From Lientehia sp934351765 (GTDB taxonomy: Bacteria; Bacillota; Clostridia; Lachnospirales; Lachnospiraceae): DNA of 64,000 nucleotides. The notes under the pieces were generated by a model that saw only the letters and a program-made list of their open reading frames with translations, was not told the origin of the DNA and ran no database searches. Positions 50,225 through 59,304 of this stretch are shown piece after piece (the first letter of the stretch is position 1; each line of letters begins with the position of its first letter). The translations under genes were made by a program, and so were the position numbers. Location: the NCBI RefSeq assembly GCF_052118925.1, contig NZ_JBQKGG010000012.1:11423-75422 (forward strand), read 5' to 3'.

Positions 50225-53200
50225 TTATGAAAGCAGCAGCTCTTTTATGGTATTTAACAGGATCTTCACCTTTTCCAGCATCTGCCTCGGCTCTTTGTTC
50301 TCTTTCTTCCGGTCCTGCAGGACAAAAACCGGAGGATTTGTGCTGGCCGGCCGCAGCGCTCCGCTGTAAGCCTTCAGAAGCTCCGGAAGCTTTTCCACGT
50401 TAAACGGCGCCTGTTCATAGAACGAAATCCTGACCTCCTGGCGGTTTCCGGAAATCTCCGTCACATAAACCCTGTGCGCCGCCGCCTTCAGAAGCGCGAT
50501 CTCCAGCAGATTTTCCACGGCGCGGGGCGGATCTCCGAACCGGTCAGTCAGCTCATCCGTCATGTCCATGGCTTCCTCTTCTGTCTCAACCGCCGAAATC
50601 CGCTTGTAGATTTCCAGCTTCTGCACCTCATTCTTCATGTAAGAGGGTGGAATATAGGCATCAATATTGAAGTCGATAACTGTCTCAAACTCCACCTTCT
50701 CTTCTCCGCCCTTTAAAGCTCTCACGGCCTGATTCAACAGCTTGCAGTACAGGTCATAACCGATAGCCTCCATGTGGCCATGCTGCTCCGCACCAAGAAG
50801 ATTCCCCGCGCCGCGGATCTCCAGATCCCGCATGGCGATCTTGATCCCGGAGCCAAGCTCTGTAAATTCCCGGATCGCTGCCAGCCGCTTTTCCGCTTCC
50901 TCCTTCAACAGCTTGTTGCGGCGGTACATAAGGAACGCATACGCTGTCCGGTTGGAACGTCCCACACGTCCGCGAAGCTGGTAAAGCTGAGAAAGACCGA
51001 ACCGGTCCGCATCATGGATAATAATGGTGTTTACATTGGAAATATCCAGACCGGTCTCGATGATCGTAGTGGACACCAGGACATCGATCTCCCCGTCAAT
51101 GAAATCCATCATGATCTTTTCCAGCTGACGCTCGCTCATCTGTCCGTGGGCATAAACCACATGGGCATCCGGCACAAGAGCCGCGATCCGCCCGGTGATA
51201 TCCTCAATATCCTTCACCCGGTTATAGACATAATAAACCTGACCGCCGCGGGCACGCTCCCGCTCAATGGCCTCACGGACCATTTCCTCGTTGTATTCCA
51301 TCACATACGTCTGGATCGGCACGCGGTCCATGGGCGCCTCCTCCAGAACGCTCATATCTCGGATCCCTACCAGACTCATGTGAAGCGTCCGGGGAATGGG
51401 GGTTGCCGTCAGTGTCAGCACATCCACGTTTTCCCGCAGCTTCTTGATCTTCTCCTTATGAGCCACACCGAACCGCTGCTCCTCATCGATAATGAGAAGC
51501 CCCAGATCCTTGAATTTCACATCCTCAGACAGTACCCGGTGAGTTCCGATAACGATGTCCACCAGTCCCTTTTTCAGATCCTCAATGGTCTTTTTCTGCT
51601 CTGCCGCCGTGCGGAACCTGGATAGCAGCTCAATCCGTACCGGGAAATTCATCATGCGCTGGACAAAGGTATTGTAATGCTGCTGCGCCAGGATCGTCGT
51701 CGGGACAAGATAAACCACCTGTTTGCTTTCCTGGACGGCCTTAAACGCTGCCCGGATCGCGATCTCCGTCTTTCCGTAGCCCACATCACCGCAGACCAGC
51801 CGGTCCATGATCCTCGTGCTCTCCATATCCCGCTTGGTGGCTTCGATGGCTGCCTCCTGATCCTCCGTCTCCTCGTAGGGGAACAGCTCCTCGAACTCCC
51901 GCTGCCATACGGTATCGGGGCCGTACTGAAAGCCGTCCGTCTGCTGTCTTGCCGCATAAAGGGCCACCAGATCCTTTGCGATGTTCTTGACCGCGCCCTT
52001 AACTCTGGACTTGGTCTTTCCCCATTCCTGGCCGCCTAACTTATTAAGCTTCGGCGTTTTCGCCCCGGCTCCGGCGTATTTCTGAACCAGCTCCATCTGG
52101 GTGACCGGCAGATACAGACAGCCGTTCCCCGCATATTCGATTTTTATATAATCCTTGACGATCTTATCCACCTCGATCTTTTCGATCCCACGGTAAATGC
52201 CAAGTCCATGATTTTCGTGAACCACGTAATCACCCACGGAAAGCTCGGAAAAGCTCTGGATCTTCTTGCCCTCATAGGAAGTTTTCTTCCTCCTTTTCTT
52301 CTTTCCGCCGCCGAACATATCGCTCTCCGGGATCACCACAAACCGGATCAGCGGATATTCAAAGCCCCGGTGGAGATTTCCGTAAAGGACGCAGATCTCC
52401 CCCGGAAGGATCTGTTTGTCCTGCTCCTCGCTGTAATAGGCACGCAGATCATACTGCTCCCTCAGATCCTGTGCCAGCCGCATGCCCCTTGTTTTTGAAG
52501 CGCAGAGGAGCGCTACCCGCCATCCCTCTTTCTTCCAGCGCTTTAAATCTCCCACCAGCAGCTCAAAGCCGTTATGATAGGAATTTCCGTTTTTCACCGT
52601 CATGAAGCCGCGTCTTTTCACCGGAAAGGCCCGCTGCTCGAGGATCGAAAAGGCCACGGTTCTCGGCCGTTCCATGGCCGCCGCCACAGAAGAGGACGAA
52701 TAAAGAAGATCTGTCTGTCCGGGAAGAAGATAGCCCTTTTCCAGCCGTTGTCCCATACTCTCCCGAAACTCAGCCTCCAGGGCATCCGCCCGCTCCAGGA
52801 TCCTGGCCGGCTCATCCAGAAATACCGGCGCATCGGCTCCGAAATAATCCAGGAAGGACACCGTAGCCTCACAGAAATACCGGATACAGCCCTCCAGTGC
52901 CCCAAGAAAGCAGCCCTCGGAAAGCCCTTCGCACATCTCGTTTACAATGGTGCCGACCCGATGGGCCTCCTCCCGCTTTTCCCCGGAAAGAAGCTTCTTT
53001 TTATATTGTTCCAGTTCTTTTTTTAATGCCCCGATCCCATGCTCCAGCCGCGCCTTTGTCAGCACCAGCTCCCTCGCCGGATAGACCTTCAGGCTTTCCA
53101 GCCGTTCGATCGACCGCTGGCTCTCGGCATCAAAGGACCGGATCGAATCGATCTCATCCCCCCACAGCTCGATACGTACCGGATTTTCCTCCGTCAGCGG

Positions 53201-53746
53201 ATAAAGATCCAGGATCCCGCCCCGGATGCAAAACTGTCCGCCCTGCTCTACCTGGCCGCTGCGCTCGTATCCCATAAACACCAGTGTTTCCTTCAGCTGA
53301 TCCAGATCCAGCTCTCCGCCCTCCTGAAGCTCCAAAACGCCCGCTCTCAGATCCTCCGGCGTCATGAGATGGTCCATGCAGGCATCAACCGTGGTGATGA
53401 CCGTTCCGTGCCCTGTTTCCAGGAGTGTTTTCAGTACACGGAGCCTCTTTCCTGTCAACAGGCTCCCCTGAATATCAGCACTGTAAAATAAGAGGTCGCG
53501 GGCAGGGTACAGATAAACCTCCGGATCAAAATACCGGTAATCGTCATAAAGCTCCTGTGCCCTGGTGTCGCTGTAGGTCACCACCAGCTTTAAGGGATAA
53601 TCCTTTCCCAGCATGGCCATCTCATGGGCCTTCTGGGTATCTGTACCGCCACTTACAGAAACAGGACCTCTGCCTTTGCAAAGGTCCTCCTTGGTATCTG
53701 CGTATTCCGAAAGCTCCGGCAGCGGATCATAAAATGAACCGGCCAT
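50225..53746 (-). CDS. mfd: Transcription-repair coupling factor
   Basis: A 1173-aa SF2 translocase that removes stalled RNA polymerase and recruits UvrA. In order: UvrB-like N-terminal domains (1-350), the RNA polymerase-interaction domain (SVGDYVVHENHGLGIYRG, about 500), the helicase with Walker A GDVGYGKTE (Lys659) and DEEQRFGV, and the C-terminal TRCF domain. GAGGTGA precedes the ATG. Length is normal. Four bases separate it from pth. Confidence 0.98.
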   Translation of the reverse strand: MAGSFYDPLPELSEYADTKEDLCKGRGPVSVSGGTDTQKAHEMAMLGKDYPLKLVVTYSDTRAQELYDDYRYFDPEVYLYPARDLLFYSADIQGSLLTGKRLRVLKTLLETGHGTVITTVDACMDHLMTPEDLRAGVLELQEGGELDLDQLKETLVFMGYERSGQVEQGGQFCIRGGILDLYPLTEENPVRIELWGDEIDSIRSFDAESQRSIERLESLKVYPARELVLTKARLEHGIGALKKELEQYKKKLLSGEKREEAHRVGTIVNEMCEGLSEGCFLGALEGCIRYFCEATVSFLDYFGADAPVFLDEPARILERADALEAEFRESMGQRLEKGYLLPGQTDLLYSSSSVAAAMERPRTVAFSILEQRAFPVKRRGFMTVKNGNSYHNGFELLVGDLKRWKKEGWRVALLCASKTRGMRLAQDLREQYDLRAYYSEEQDKQILPGEICVLYGNLHRGFEYPLIRFVVIPESDMFGGGKKKRRKKTSYEGKKIQSFSELSVGDYVVHENHGLGIYRGIEKIEVDKIVKDYIKIEYAGNGCLYLPVTQMELVQKYAGAGAKTPKLNKLGGQEWGKTKSRVKGAVKNIAKDLVALYAARQQTDGFQYGPDTVWQREFEELFPYEETEDQEAAIEATKRDMESTRIMDRLVCGDVGYGKTEIAIRAAFKAVQESKQVVYLVPTTILAQQHYNTFVQRMMNFPVRIELLSRFRTAAEQKKTIEDLKKGLVDIVIGTHRVLSEDVKFKDLGLLIIDEEQRFGVAHKEKIKKLRENVDVLTLTATPIPRTLHMSLVGIRDMSVLEEAPMDRVPIQTYVMEYNEEMVREAIERERARGGQVYYVYNRVKDIEDITGRIAALVPDAHVVYAHGQMSERQLEKIMMDFIDGEIDVLVSTTIIETGLDISNVNTIIIHDADRFGLSQLYQLRGRVGRSNRTAYAFLMYRRNKLLKEEAEKRLAAIREFTELGSGIKIAMRDLEIRGAGNLLGAEQHGHMEAIGYDLYCKLLNQAVRALKGGEEKVEFETVIDFNIDAYIPPSYMKNEVQKLEIYKRISAVETEEEAMDMTDELTDRFGDPPRAVENLLEIALLKAAAHRVYVTEISGNRQEVRISFYEQAPFNVEKLPELLKAYSGALRPASTNPPVFVLQDRKKENKEPRQMLEKVKILLNTIKELLLS

Positions 53747-53750
53747 TCCA

Positions 53751-54323
53751 TCACCTCTGTTTCTTCATATTAAACCGGTTCATGGCCGCAGCCATCTCCC
53801 CGCTCACGATCATGGCCGCAGCATCTGCAGCCTGTTCCAGTCCTTCCCGGATCATCGGAAGCTCCTCTCCGGAAAAATGCCCCAGCACATAGTCCGCCAG
53901 ATCCATTCTGGGCGGCTTTGCGCCGACTCCGACCCGGATCCTGGGAAACGCATCACTCCCTACCCGCGCGATAATGCTCTTCATGCCGTTATGACCGCCG
54001 GCACTGCCTTTTTCACGGATCCTGAGCTGTCCTACATCCAGGTTAATATCATCATAGATTACTAAAAGTCTCTCCGGAGGCAGCTTATAATAATCCAGCA
54101 CCTCTCTCAGACTGTCACCGCTTAAATTCATATAGGTCAGCGGCTTGACCAGGATCACCTTTTCTCCCTCGATGATCCCTTTTCCAATCAGAGCCTTGTG
54201 CTTTCCCGTGTCCACGCTGATCCGGTATTTATCCGCCAGCTCGTCCAGGGCGCCAAAGCCCACATTATGCCTCGTTCCCGCATATTCCTTTCCGGGATTT
54301 CCAAGGCCGGCAATTACAAACAT
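53751..54323 (-). CDS. pth: Peptidyl-tRNA hydrolase
   Basis: A 190-aa enzyme that frees tRNA from stalled peptides. The catalytic His19 (TRHNVGF) and Asn9 (GLGNPGKEY) are present, as is the acidic IYDDINLDVG. GGAG lies upstream of the ATG. Pth-mfd order is conserved in Firmicutes. Confidence 0.98.
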   Translation of the reverse strand: MFVIAGLGNPGKEYAGTRHNVGFGALDELADKYRISVDTGKHKALIGKGIIEGEKVILVKPLTYMNLSGDSLREVLDYYKLPPERLLVIYDDINLDVGQLRIREKGSAGGHNGMKSIIARVGSDAFPRIRVGVGAKPPRMDLADYVLGHFSGEELPMIREGLEQAADAAAMIVSGEMAAAMNRFNMKKQR

Positions 54324-54336
54324 AGTTTTCTCCTGT

Positions 54337-55791
54337 CTAAGCGTTTTTCCGCCAGGTGGAGGGAACGAATAAGATCAGCATGGGGAACAGCTCCAGCCGT
54401 CCTGCCAGCATACAGAACGACAGCACCAGCTTCGAGAATGCCGAATAGCCGGCAAAGTTTCCCATGGGTCCCACAGCACCCAGACCGGGCCCGATGTTGC
54501 CAAGCGCCGCCAGAACGGAGGAGATCGTCGTCTCCATGTCATAGCCGTCCAGCGAGACCACCAGCATGGCCGTTATGGCAATAATAATATAGGCCGCAAA
54601 AAAAATCAAGATACCCTTGATGATCCCGTCCTCAAGGATCCGTCCGTCCATCCGCGCTGCATGAACCTTCCGGGGCTGGATCAGTCTCGTAAACTCCTGC
54701 TTGATGGATTTAAACAGAACCAGAAGACGGCTCACCTTAATTCCGCCTCCGGTCGACCCGGCGCAGGCACCGACCACCATGAGCATTAAAAGAATCGATT
54801 TACTGAATGTGGGCCATATATTGAAGTCTGTACTGCTGTAGCCGGTGGTCGTCATGATCGAGGACACCTGGAAGAACGCGGAACGGATCGCATCCGGCCA
54901 GGATCCGGCATAATTAACCCGTGCAATATTCAGGGTGATACAGGTCACGGTTCCCAGAATGATTGCCAGATACAGCCGCAGCTCCCCGTTTTTCCAGACA
55001 TCCTTCCACTGCTTTTTCAGCAGCAGATAATACAGGCTGAAGTTCACTCCGAATAACATCATAAAGATCCCGATGACCCACTCCGCCGCCGGATTGTTAT
55101 AGGCGCCGACACTGGCGTTCATATTGGAAAAGCCTCCGGTTCCCGCACTGCCCATGGAATGGATCAGGGAATCATAAAGGGGCATTCCCGTAAACAGCAG
55201 ACAGATCACATGAAGCACCGTCATCCCGAAGTAGATCAGATACAGGATTCTGGCCGTTTCCTTTAATTTCGGAACCACCTTTCCCGGTGTCGGTCCGGGG
55301 CTCTCCGCACGCAGAAGCTGGATATTGGAGCCGTCCATGTTGGAAAGAAACGTAAGGACAAAAACCAGCACCCCCATCCCGCCGATCCAGTGGGTAAAGC
55401 TCCGCCAGAACATGAGCCCGCCGTTATGTAATCCCTCCACGTTGGAAAGGATCGTTGATCCGGTGGTCGTAAATCCGGATACGGTTTCAAAAAAGCAGTC
55501 CACAAAGCTGTTAAAATAGCCGCTTACATAGAACGGCACGGCACCGAACAGCGCCAGCACGACCCAGCAAAGCGCCACGGCCGCCAGCCCCTCCCTGGGC
55601 TGCATCCGCTTCACCTTCGGCTTCCGGAAGTTTAACATTCTTCCGAGCACCGCAAGCGGGATGATCGCATAGAGGAAATAACTCCAGTCATTCACTCCGG
55701 TCTGGAACGACACGAGCATGGGCAGAAGCATGAGCGCCGCCTCGCACCACATGACATTCCCGATCATATAAAACACAAGGGGAAAATTCAC
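54337..55791 (-). CDS. trkH: Trk-type potassium uptake protein TrkH
   Basis: A 484-aa channel with four M1-P-M2 repeats. Filter-like loops are FTTTGSTI, AGTGGFSN, TTTGYSS and LGNIGPGLG. It takes up K+ with the TrkA regulator encoded just upstream. Start is a GTG at 55791 with AGAGG nine bases upstream. trkA-trkH are separated by about 60 bases and form an operon. Confidence 0.95.
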   Translation of the reverse strand: MNFPLVFYMIGNVMWCEAALMLLPMLVSFQTGVNDWSYFLYAIIPLAVLGRMLNFRKPKVKRMQPREGLAAVALCWVVLALFGAVPFYVSGYFNSFVDCFFETVSGFTTTGSTILSNVEGLHNGGLMFWRSFTHWIGGMGVLVFVLTFLSNMDGSNIQLLRAESPGPTPGKVVPKLKETARILYLIYFGMTVLHVICLLFTGMPLYDSLIHSMGSAGTGGFSNMNASVGAYNNPAAEWVIGIFMMLFGVNFSLYYLLLKKQWKDVWKNGELRLYLAIILGTVTCITLNIARVNYAGSWPDAIRSAFFQVSSIMTTTGYSSTDFNIWPTFSKSILLMLMVVGACAGSTGGGIKVSRLLVLFKSIKQEFTRLIQPRKVHAARMDGRILEDGIIKGILIFFAAYIIIAITAMLVVSLDGYDMETTISSVLAALGNIGPGLGAVGPMGNFAGYSAFSKLVLSFCMLAGRLELFPMLILFVPSTWRKNA

Positions 55792-55853
55792 GATACTGTA
55801 CCTCTCCTGTTATGATGTCCGGTTTATGGGACGATTTCCCGCCCGGAAACCAC

Positions 55854-57209
55854 CTATTCAAAAATATCATTCAGATCATTGACATTGGATGATCTTGTGA
55901 TCACGATCACGTTATCGCCCACCTGGATACTGTCACTGCCGCCGGGAATCAGGATCTCGCCGCCTCTTGCAATGGCCGCCACAAGGAAATGCTTCTTAAA
56001 GTGCACCTCACGGAACGGTTTCCCCAGATTTTTCGTTCCCTCTTTTACAATAAACTCCAGCGCCTCCGCTTTTCCGTCGGCGATCCGGTAAAGAGTCTCC
56101 ACATTACTTCCGATGGAATTCTGAAGCGCACGGACATAACGGATGATCTGCGCCGCCGTGATATTTTTCGGGCTGATGATGGAATCCACCCCAAGGCTCT
56201 TTATGATACTTTCATAGTTTCCGCGGTTGATCTTTGCGATAACCTTCGGTACCTTAAGTCTTGTGGCAAACAGAGCCGTCAGCAGATTTTCCTCATCTCT
56301 GCCGGTCAGAGTCACCACTGCGCCGGAGGCTTCCACATGCTCATCCTCCAGTACCTGCTCATCCGTTCCGTCGCCGTGAATGATCGCACAGTCGGGAAGC
56401 AGTTCGTCCAGTTCCTGGCAGCGTCTCCAGTCCTGCTCAATGATCTTGATCTTCATGCCCAGCCGGCTCATACCGAGTCCCAGATAGTAGGCAATCCTGC
56501 CGCCGCCGATAATCGTTGCGCTCTTGACCTGCTTCTGGAATTTTCCTTCGTATTTAAAGAATTCCGCGATAGCTGCGGGCCGTCCTGCCACATACATAAG
56601 ATCCCCGTCCTGAGGTACAAAGGTTCCATCCGGAATAATGACCTCTTCGCCGCGCACCGCCGTTCCGAACAGCACCGGCAGCTTCACTGCACTCATGATC
56701 TCCGACAGCTTTTTCCCGATGATCCTGTCCCCGGCGCAGACACGGAACGCCACCAGCTCCACCTTGCGCGCTGCAAAGGTCTCCACGTTGATCGCATTGG
56801 GAAAGCGCAGCACTCTTCCGATCTCATTGGCAGCCTCCAGCTCCGGGTTGATGACCATGCTGATCCCCAGCTCCTGCTTTAACACCGTCACCTCATGCGC
56901 ATACTCGGGGTCGCGGATTCGTGCCACCGAATTCTTCGCACCGAGACGTTTCGCCGTCAGACAGCATAACATATTCATCTCATCGCTGGATGTGGTCGCA
57001 ATGATCAGATCCGCCTCCCGCACACCGGCCTCCAGAAGCGCACTGGTGGACAGTCCGCTGCCCCTCACACAGAACAGATCCAGATGATTTCCCGCCCGGT
57101 CCACCACGTCCTGGGACCGGTCGATGATCGCCACATCGTTTCCCTCCTTGGACAGATGCTCCGCCAGCGTATACCCCACTTTACCAATACCCACAATAAT
57201 AATCTTCAT
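55854..57209 (-). CDS. trkA: Trk potassium system regulatory protein TrkA
   Basis: A 451-aa cytoplasmic protein with two RCK (N/C) units. Nucleotide motifs are IVGIGKVGYTLAEHL (near residue 4) and IIGGGRIAYYLGLG (near residue 230). Each binds NAD(H) or ATP and gates TrkH. The ribosome site is weak (ACGGGAAACGGGT). It has a promoter at 57349. Confidence 0.95.
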   Translation of the reverse strand: MKIIIVGIGKVGYTLAEHLSKEGNDVAIIDRSQDVVDRAGNHLDLFCVRGSGLSTSALLEAGVREADLIIATTSSDEMNMLCCLTAKRLGAKNSVARIRDPEYAHEVTVLKQELGISMVINPELEAANEIGRVLRFPNAINVETFAARKVELVAFRVCAGDRIIGKKLSEIMSAVKLPVLFGTAVRGEEVIIPDGTFVPQDGDLMYVAGRPAAIAEFFKYEGKFQKQVKSATIIGGGRIAYYLGLGMSRLGMKIKIIEQDWRRCQELDELLPDCAIIHGDGTDEQVLEDEHVEASGAVVTLTGRDEENLLTALFATRLKVPKVIAKINRGNYESIIKSLGVDSIISPKNITAAQIIRYVRALQNSIGSNVETLYRIADGKAEALEFIVKEGTKNLGKPFREVHFKKHFLVAAIARGGEILIPGGSDSIQVGDNVIVITRSSNVNDLNDIFE

Positions 57210-57348
57210 ACCCGTTTCCCGTCACTTTCACCTCTCAGGATCCTCCCTCGAATCCTGTTTTTCCTTCTCCGCGCGCCTTTCGCCGCGCCCTTCCTGCATC
57301 ACTCATACAGGCTCCCGTCCAAAACGGACAAAGAGCCGACATGATATT

Positions 57349-57377
57349 ATTATATCGTTCCCCACGGGAAATGACAA
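57349..57377 (-). promoter_or_regulatory. Promoter for trkA-trkH
   Basis: TTGTCA, 17-base spacer, exact TATAAT on the minus strand, about 140 bases before trkA. The gap 57210-57602 otherwise holds only a plus-strand hairpin (57433) and repeat copy A (57481). Confidence 0.75.
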
Positions 57378-57432
57378 CCGATTCAGGGATTCTTTATGGA
57401 TTCTATATATGGCCGGAAACAAAGACAAGACA

Positions 57433-57459
57433 CCGACCGGAAGAACCGGATCGGCTTTT
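57433..57459 (+). terminator. Plus-strand hairpin with T-tract, no gene before it
   Basis: CCGACCGG / CCGGATCGG (one bulge) followed by C and TTTT on the plus strand. No plus-strand gene lies upstream within the gap. It may end a small RNA or be left over from rearrangement. Confidence 0.5.
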
Positions 57460-57480
57460 ATTCTCCTTCCAATCTCCGAA

Positions 57481-57568
57481 CAGAAAAAAGCCCCTCCGTC
57501 TGCCCCTGCTCCACAAAGGCAACTCAAGTATGTGCCTCTTGTGGAGTACGGGCGACAGAGGGGCGTCT
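57481..57568. repeat. Hairpin repeat copy A (terminator of toxin-antitoxin module 1)
   Basis: An 88-base near-perfect hairpin: outer arms GCCCCTC / GAGGGGC and inner CTCCACAA / TTGTGGAG. On the minus strand it ends in GGGGC and six T, so it acts as a terminator. It differs from copy C at 59156 in about three positions. Confidence 0.9.
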
Positions 57569-57602
57569 GAAATAATCAATCAGATAGTTTCTGTAATTTT
57601 AT

Positions 57603-57835
57603 CTACTCCATATCCATATTTATCAACTGCTTTATCTGGTCTCTCTTACTGTAAATCACTGCTGTTACCTGAACTTTATTTCGTTCATCATCTACCCAGT
57701 AGTAAACTAAAAAGTTCTTCACAACAATTTTTCAGCAGCCAACGGCGCCATCAGATCATACGAAATGTAGTGAATAATTTCTCTCATCTGCTCCAACGCC
57801 TGCCTGGTTACTTTTACTTCATATTCTTTATCCAT
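57603..57835 (-). pseudogene. RelE/ParE-type toxin with internal deletion and frameshift
   Basis: Translation from ATG 57835 gives MDKEYEVKVTRQALEQMREI up to LAAEKLL and a TGA. A shifted frame then continues VKNFLVYYWVDDERNKVQVT to the family C-terminus and TAG at 57603. Both halves match RelE-like toxins, but about 70 bases in the middle are missing and the frame is broken. It begins three bases after the antitoxin stop. The toxin should be inactive. Confidence 0.85.
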
Positions 57836-57838
57836 ACC

Positions 57839-58138
57839 CTACCGCTCCGTTTTCAACTGATCAAAAGCCTCCTCAACGGAAACCGAGTCATCCATTTTAG
57901 CCTGCATCAACCCAGTCTGCATCATTGTATCAAATTCTTCACTTGTTATGGTATCTCTTGCCGCAAGCTTATCCGGAATATCCAGAGAAAACGGCACTCC
58001 GCCTCTCATAATAACCTGTCTGTATGTCATATCAATGAACACCGATACCGGAATACCAAGCCTTTCCAGAATTGTCTCTGCCTGCTCCTTTATCTTCGGC
58101 TGAATACGTGCCGTAACATTTGCTGTTTTCACTGCCAT
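57839..58138 (-). CDS. RelB/DinJ-family antitoxin (module 1, toxin broken)
   Basis: A 99-aa antitoxin. The N-terminal ribbon-helix-helix is MAVKTANVTARIQPKIKEQA, with GIPVSVFIDMTYRQVIMRGG, the DinJ signature region. The C-terminus would wrap the toxin. GGGAGG lies eight bases before the ATG at 58138. It is intact while the toxin is broken, so it may persist as an orphan DNA-binding protein. Confidence 0.88.
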   Translation of the reverse strand: MAVKTANVTARIQPKIKEQAETILERLGIPVSVFIDMTYRQVIMRGGVPFSLDIPDKLAARDTITSEEFDTMMQTGLMQAKMDDSVSVEEAFDQLKTER

Positions 58139-58162
58139 AATATGCACCTCCCGATTTTCCTA

Positions 58163-58191
58163 ATCGTACCACGTTGTATTTCTATATACAA
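58163..58191 (-). promoter_or_regulatory. Promoter and operator of toxin-antitoxin module 1
   Basis: TTGTAT, 17-base spacer, TACGAT on the minus strand. The -35 is one arm of the palindrome TTGTAT-N6-ATACAA (58174-58191), a plausible self-binding site for the antitoxin. Confidence 0.6.
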
Positions 58192-58264
58192 TACAATATT
58201 TGTTTTCTATCTTCTATTACTTTTATTTTTGTGACGGGAACAAACTACGGCGGAACTGGTATTT

Positions 58265-58370
58265 TGTTTCACAGCCCCCGCTCCATTTCCCATACCGGAC
58301 AGCGCCTTATTTCCGGACAACAAAAGTCCCTCAGCCTTCTGACAATGGCACGGAGACGTCAGCCTTAACT
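58265..58370. repeat. Degenerate repeat copy B between the two toxin-antitoxin modules
   Basis: It shares the flanks of copy C, for example CCGGACAGC..CTTAT and ACGGAGACG.CAGCC.TAACT, but lacks most of the hairpin core. The 305-base gap 58139-58443 contains this and the module 1 promoter. Confidence 0.6.
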
Positions 58371-58443
58371 TCGACTCACTTTGAAGAAAAGGGGCTATCA
58401 TTTCTGATAGATGCTTTTTGAATTGTTATGCTGTTTTCTGAAA

Positions 58444-58725
58444 TTACTTCTTGAATAGCTCTGAGTGTGCACCAAGCCTGTAGAGCATCAGCACTAAAAT
58501 ATTGTTCTGAATCTCATAAATGAGCAGCCAATCCAGTTCGATATGACACTCACGAACGCCTTTATAGTTACCCGTAAGATCATGATCTCTGTATTTTGCT
58601 TCCAGCGTACCGCCATTCGCCAGAATCTCAATTACCTCAAACAGCTTATCAAGATTCTTATTCTGCTTTTTTGCAAGCTTCAGATCTTTTTTAAACTGAT
58701 TGGTAAACTGAACATCATATTTCAT
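58444..58725 (-). CDS. YafQ-family mRNA interferase toxin (module 2)
   Basis: A 93-aa RelE-superfamily toxin. The residues that matter in E. coli YafQ are present: His48, His61, Asp65, Trp66, His87 and Phe91 (RDHDLTG, ECHIELDWLLIY, GAHSELFKK). It would cleave mRNA on the ribosome. The start overlaps the antitoxin by four bases (ATGA). It appears intact. Confidence 0.92.
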   Translation of the reverse strand: MKYDVQFTNQFKKDLKLAKKQNKNLDKLFEVIEILANGGTLEAKYRDHDLTGNYKGVRECHIELDWLLIYEIQNNILVLMLYRLGAHSELFKK

Positions 58726-58994
58726 ACGTCCAGCGCATCCTTAAGCGCATCCATACTGGAATATCTCGGAGCAGACGGACTATTCATTAACTTTCTGCCC
58801 TCTTCAATGGCAGCGGCTGTCGTATCATTCGGCGCCTCCAGCTTTAACTCAAACGGAATACCATGCTCACGGATAACGGTTCTCAGAAACATATTTACAG
58901 CAGTTGTCATGTTCAGACCAAGCTCATTAAAGATTTCCTCTGCCTGATCTTTGATCGCCTTATTTGTACGAATATTTAAATTGGTTGTTGCCAT
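58722..58994 (-). CDS. RelB/DinJ-family antitoxin (module 2)
   Basis: A 90-aa antitoxin. The ribbon-helix-helix MATTNLNIRTNKAIKDQAEE leads into GLNMTTAVNMFLRTVIREHG, typical of DinJ. GGGAGG lies eight bases before the ATG. Forms an operon with the YafQ-like toxin and has its own TTGACA promoter. Confidence 0.92.
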   Translation of the reverse strand: MATTNLNIRTNKAIKDQAEEIFNELGLNMTTAVNMFLRTVIREHGIPFELKLEAPNDTTAAAIEEGRKLMNSPSAPRYSSMDALKDALDV

Positions 58995-59017
58995 ACTGAA
59001 CACCTCCCTTTAAATAT

Positions 59018-59046
59018 AGCATATCCAAATATTCGTTTATTGTCAA
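59018..59046 (-). promoter_or_regulatory. Promoter of toxin-antitoxin module 2
   Basis: Consensus TTGACA, 17-base spacer, TATGCT on the minus strand, 24 bases before the antitoxin ATG. The gap 58995-59304 contains this, AT-rich DNA and repeat copy C. Confidence 0.75.
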
Positions 59047-59155
59047 CACATTGTCATTATATATTGTATTTTTAAAAAGACAAGACTAAGCGAGACAAAT
59101 AATTCCAATTCTCCGCCCCGCCACTTTCCAAGCCGGACAGCATCTTATCTCCATA

Positions 59156-59242
59156 CAGAAAAAGCCCCTCCGTCTTCCCCTGCTCCACAAAGGCAACTCA
59201 AGTATGTGCCTCTTGTGGAGTACGGGCGACGGAGGGGCGTCT
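59156..59242. repeat. Hairpin repeat copy C (terminator of the surface-protein unit)
   Basis: An 87-base near-identical copy of 57481-57568, with GGGGC and five T on the minus strand. It lies 62 bases after the stop of the 172-aa protein. Confidence 0.9.
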
Positions 59243-59304
59243 AGCCGGTCAGTAATCTTCAGCTTTCTAACAATGAAACGGAGACGCCAGCCATAACTCC
59301 GGTT

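Noticed and set aside
57481..59298. Integron-like attC sites around the toxin-antitoxin modules
   Set aside because: No paired RYYYAAC/GTTRRRY core sites and no integrase gene; the hairpins with T-runs fit terminators better.
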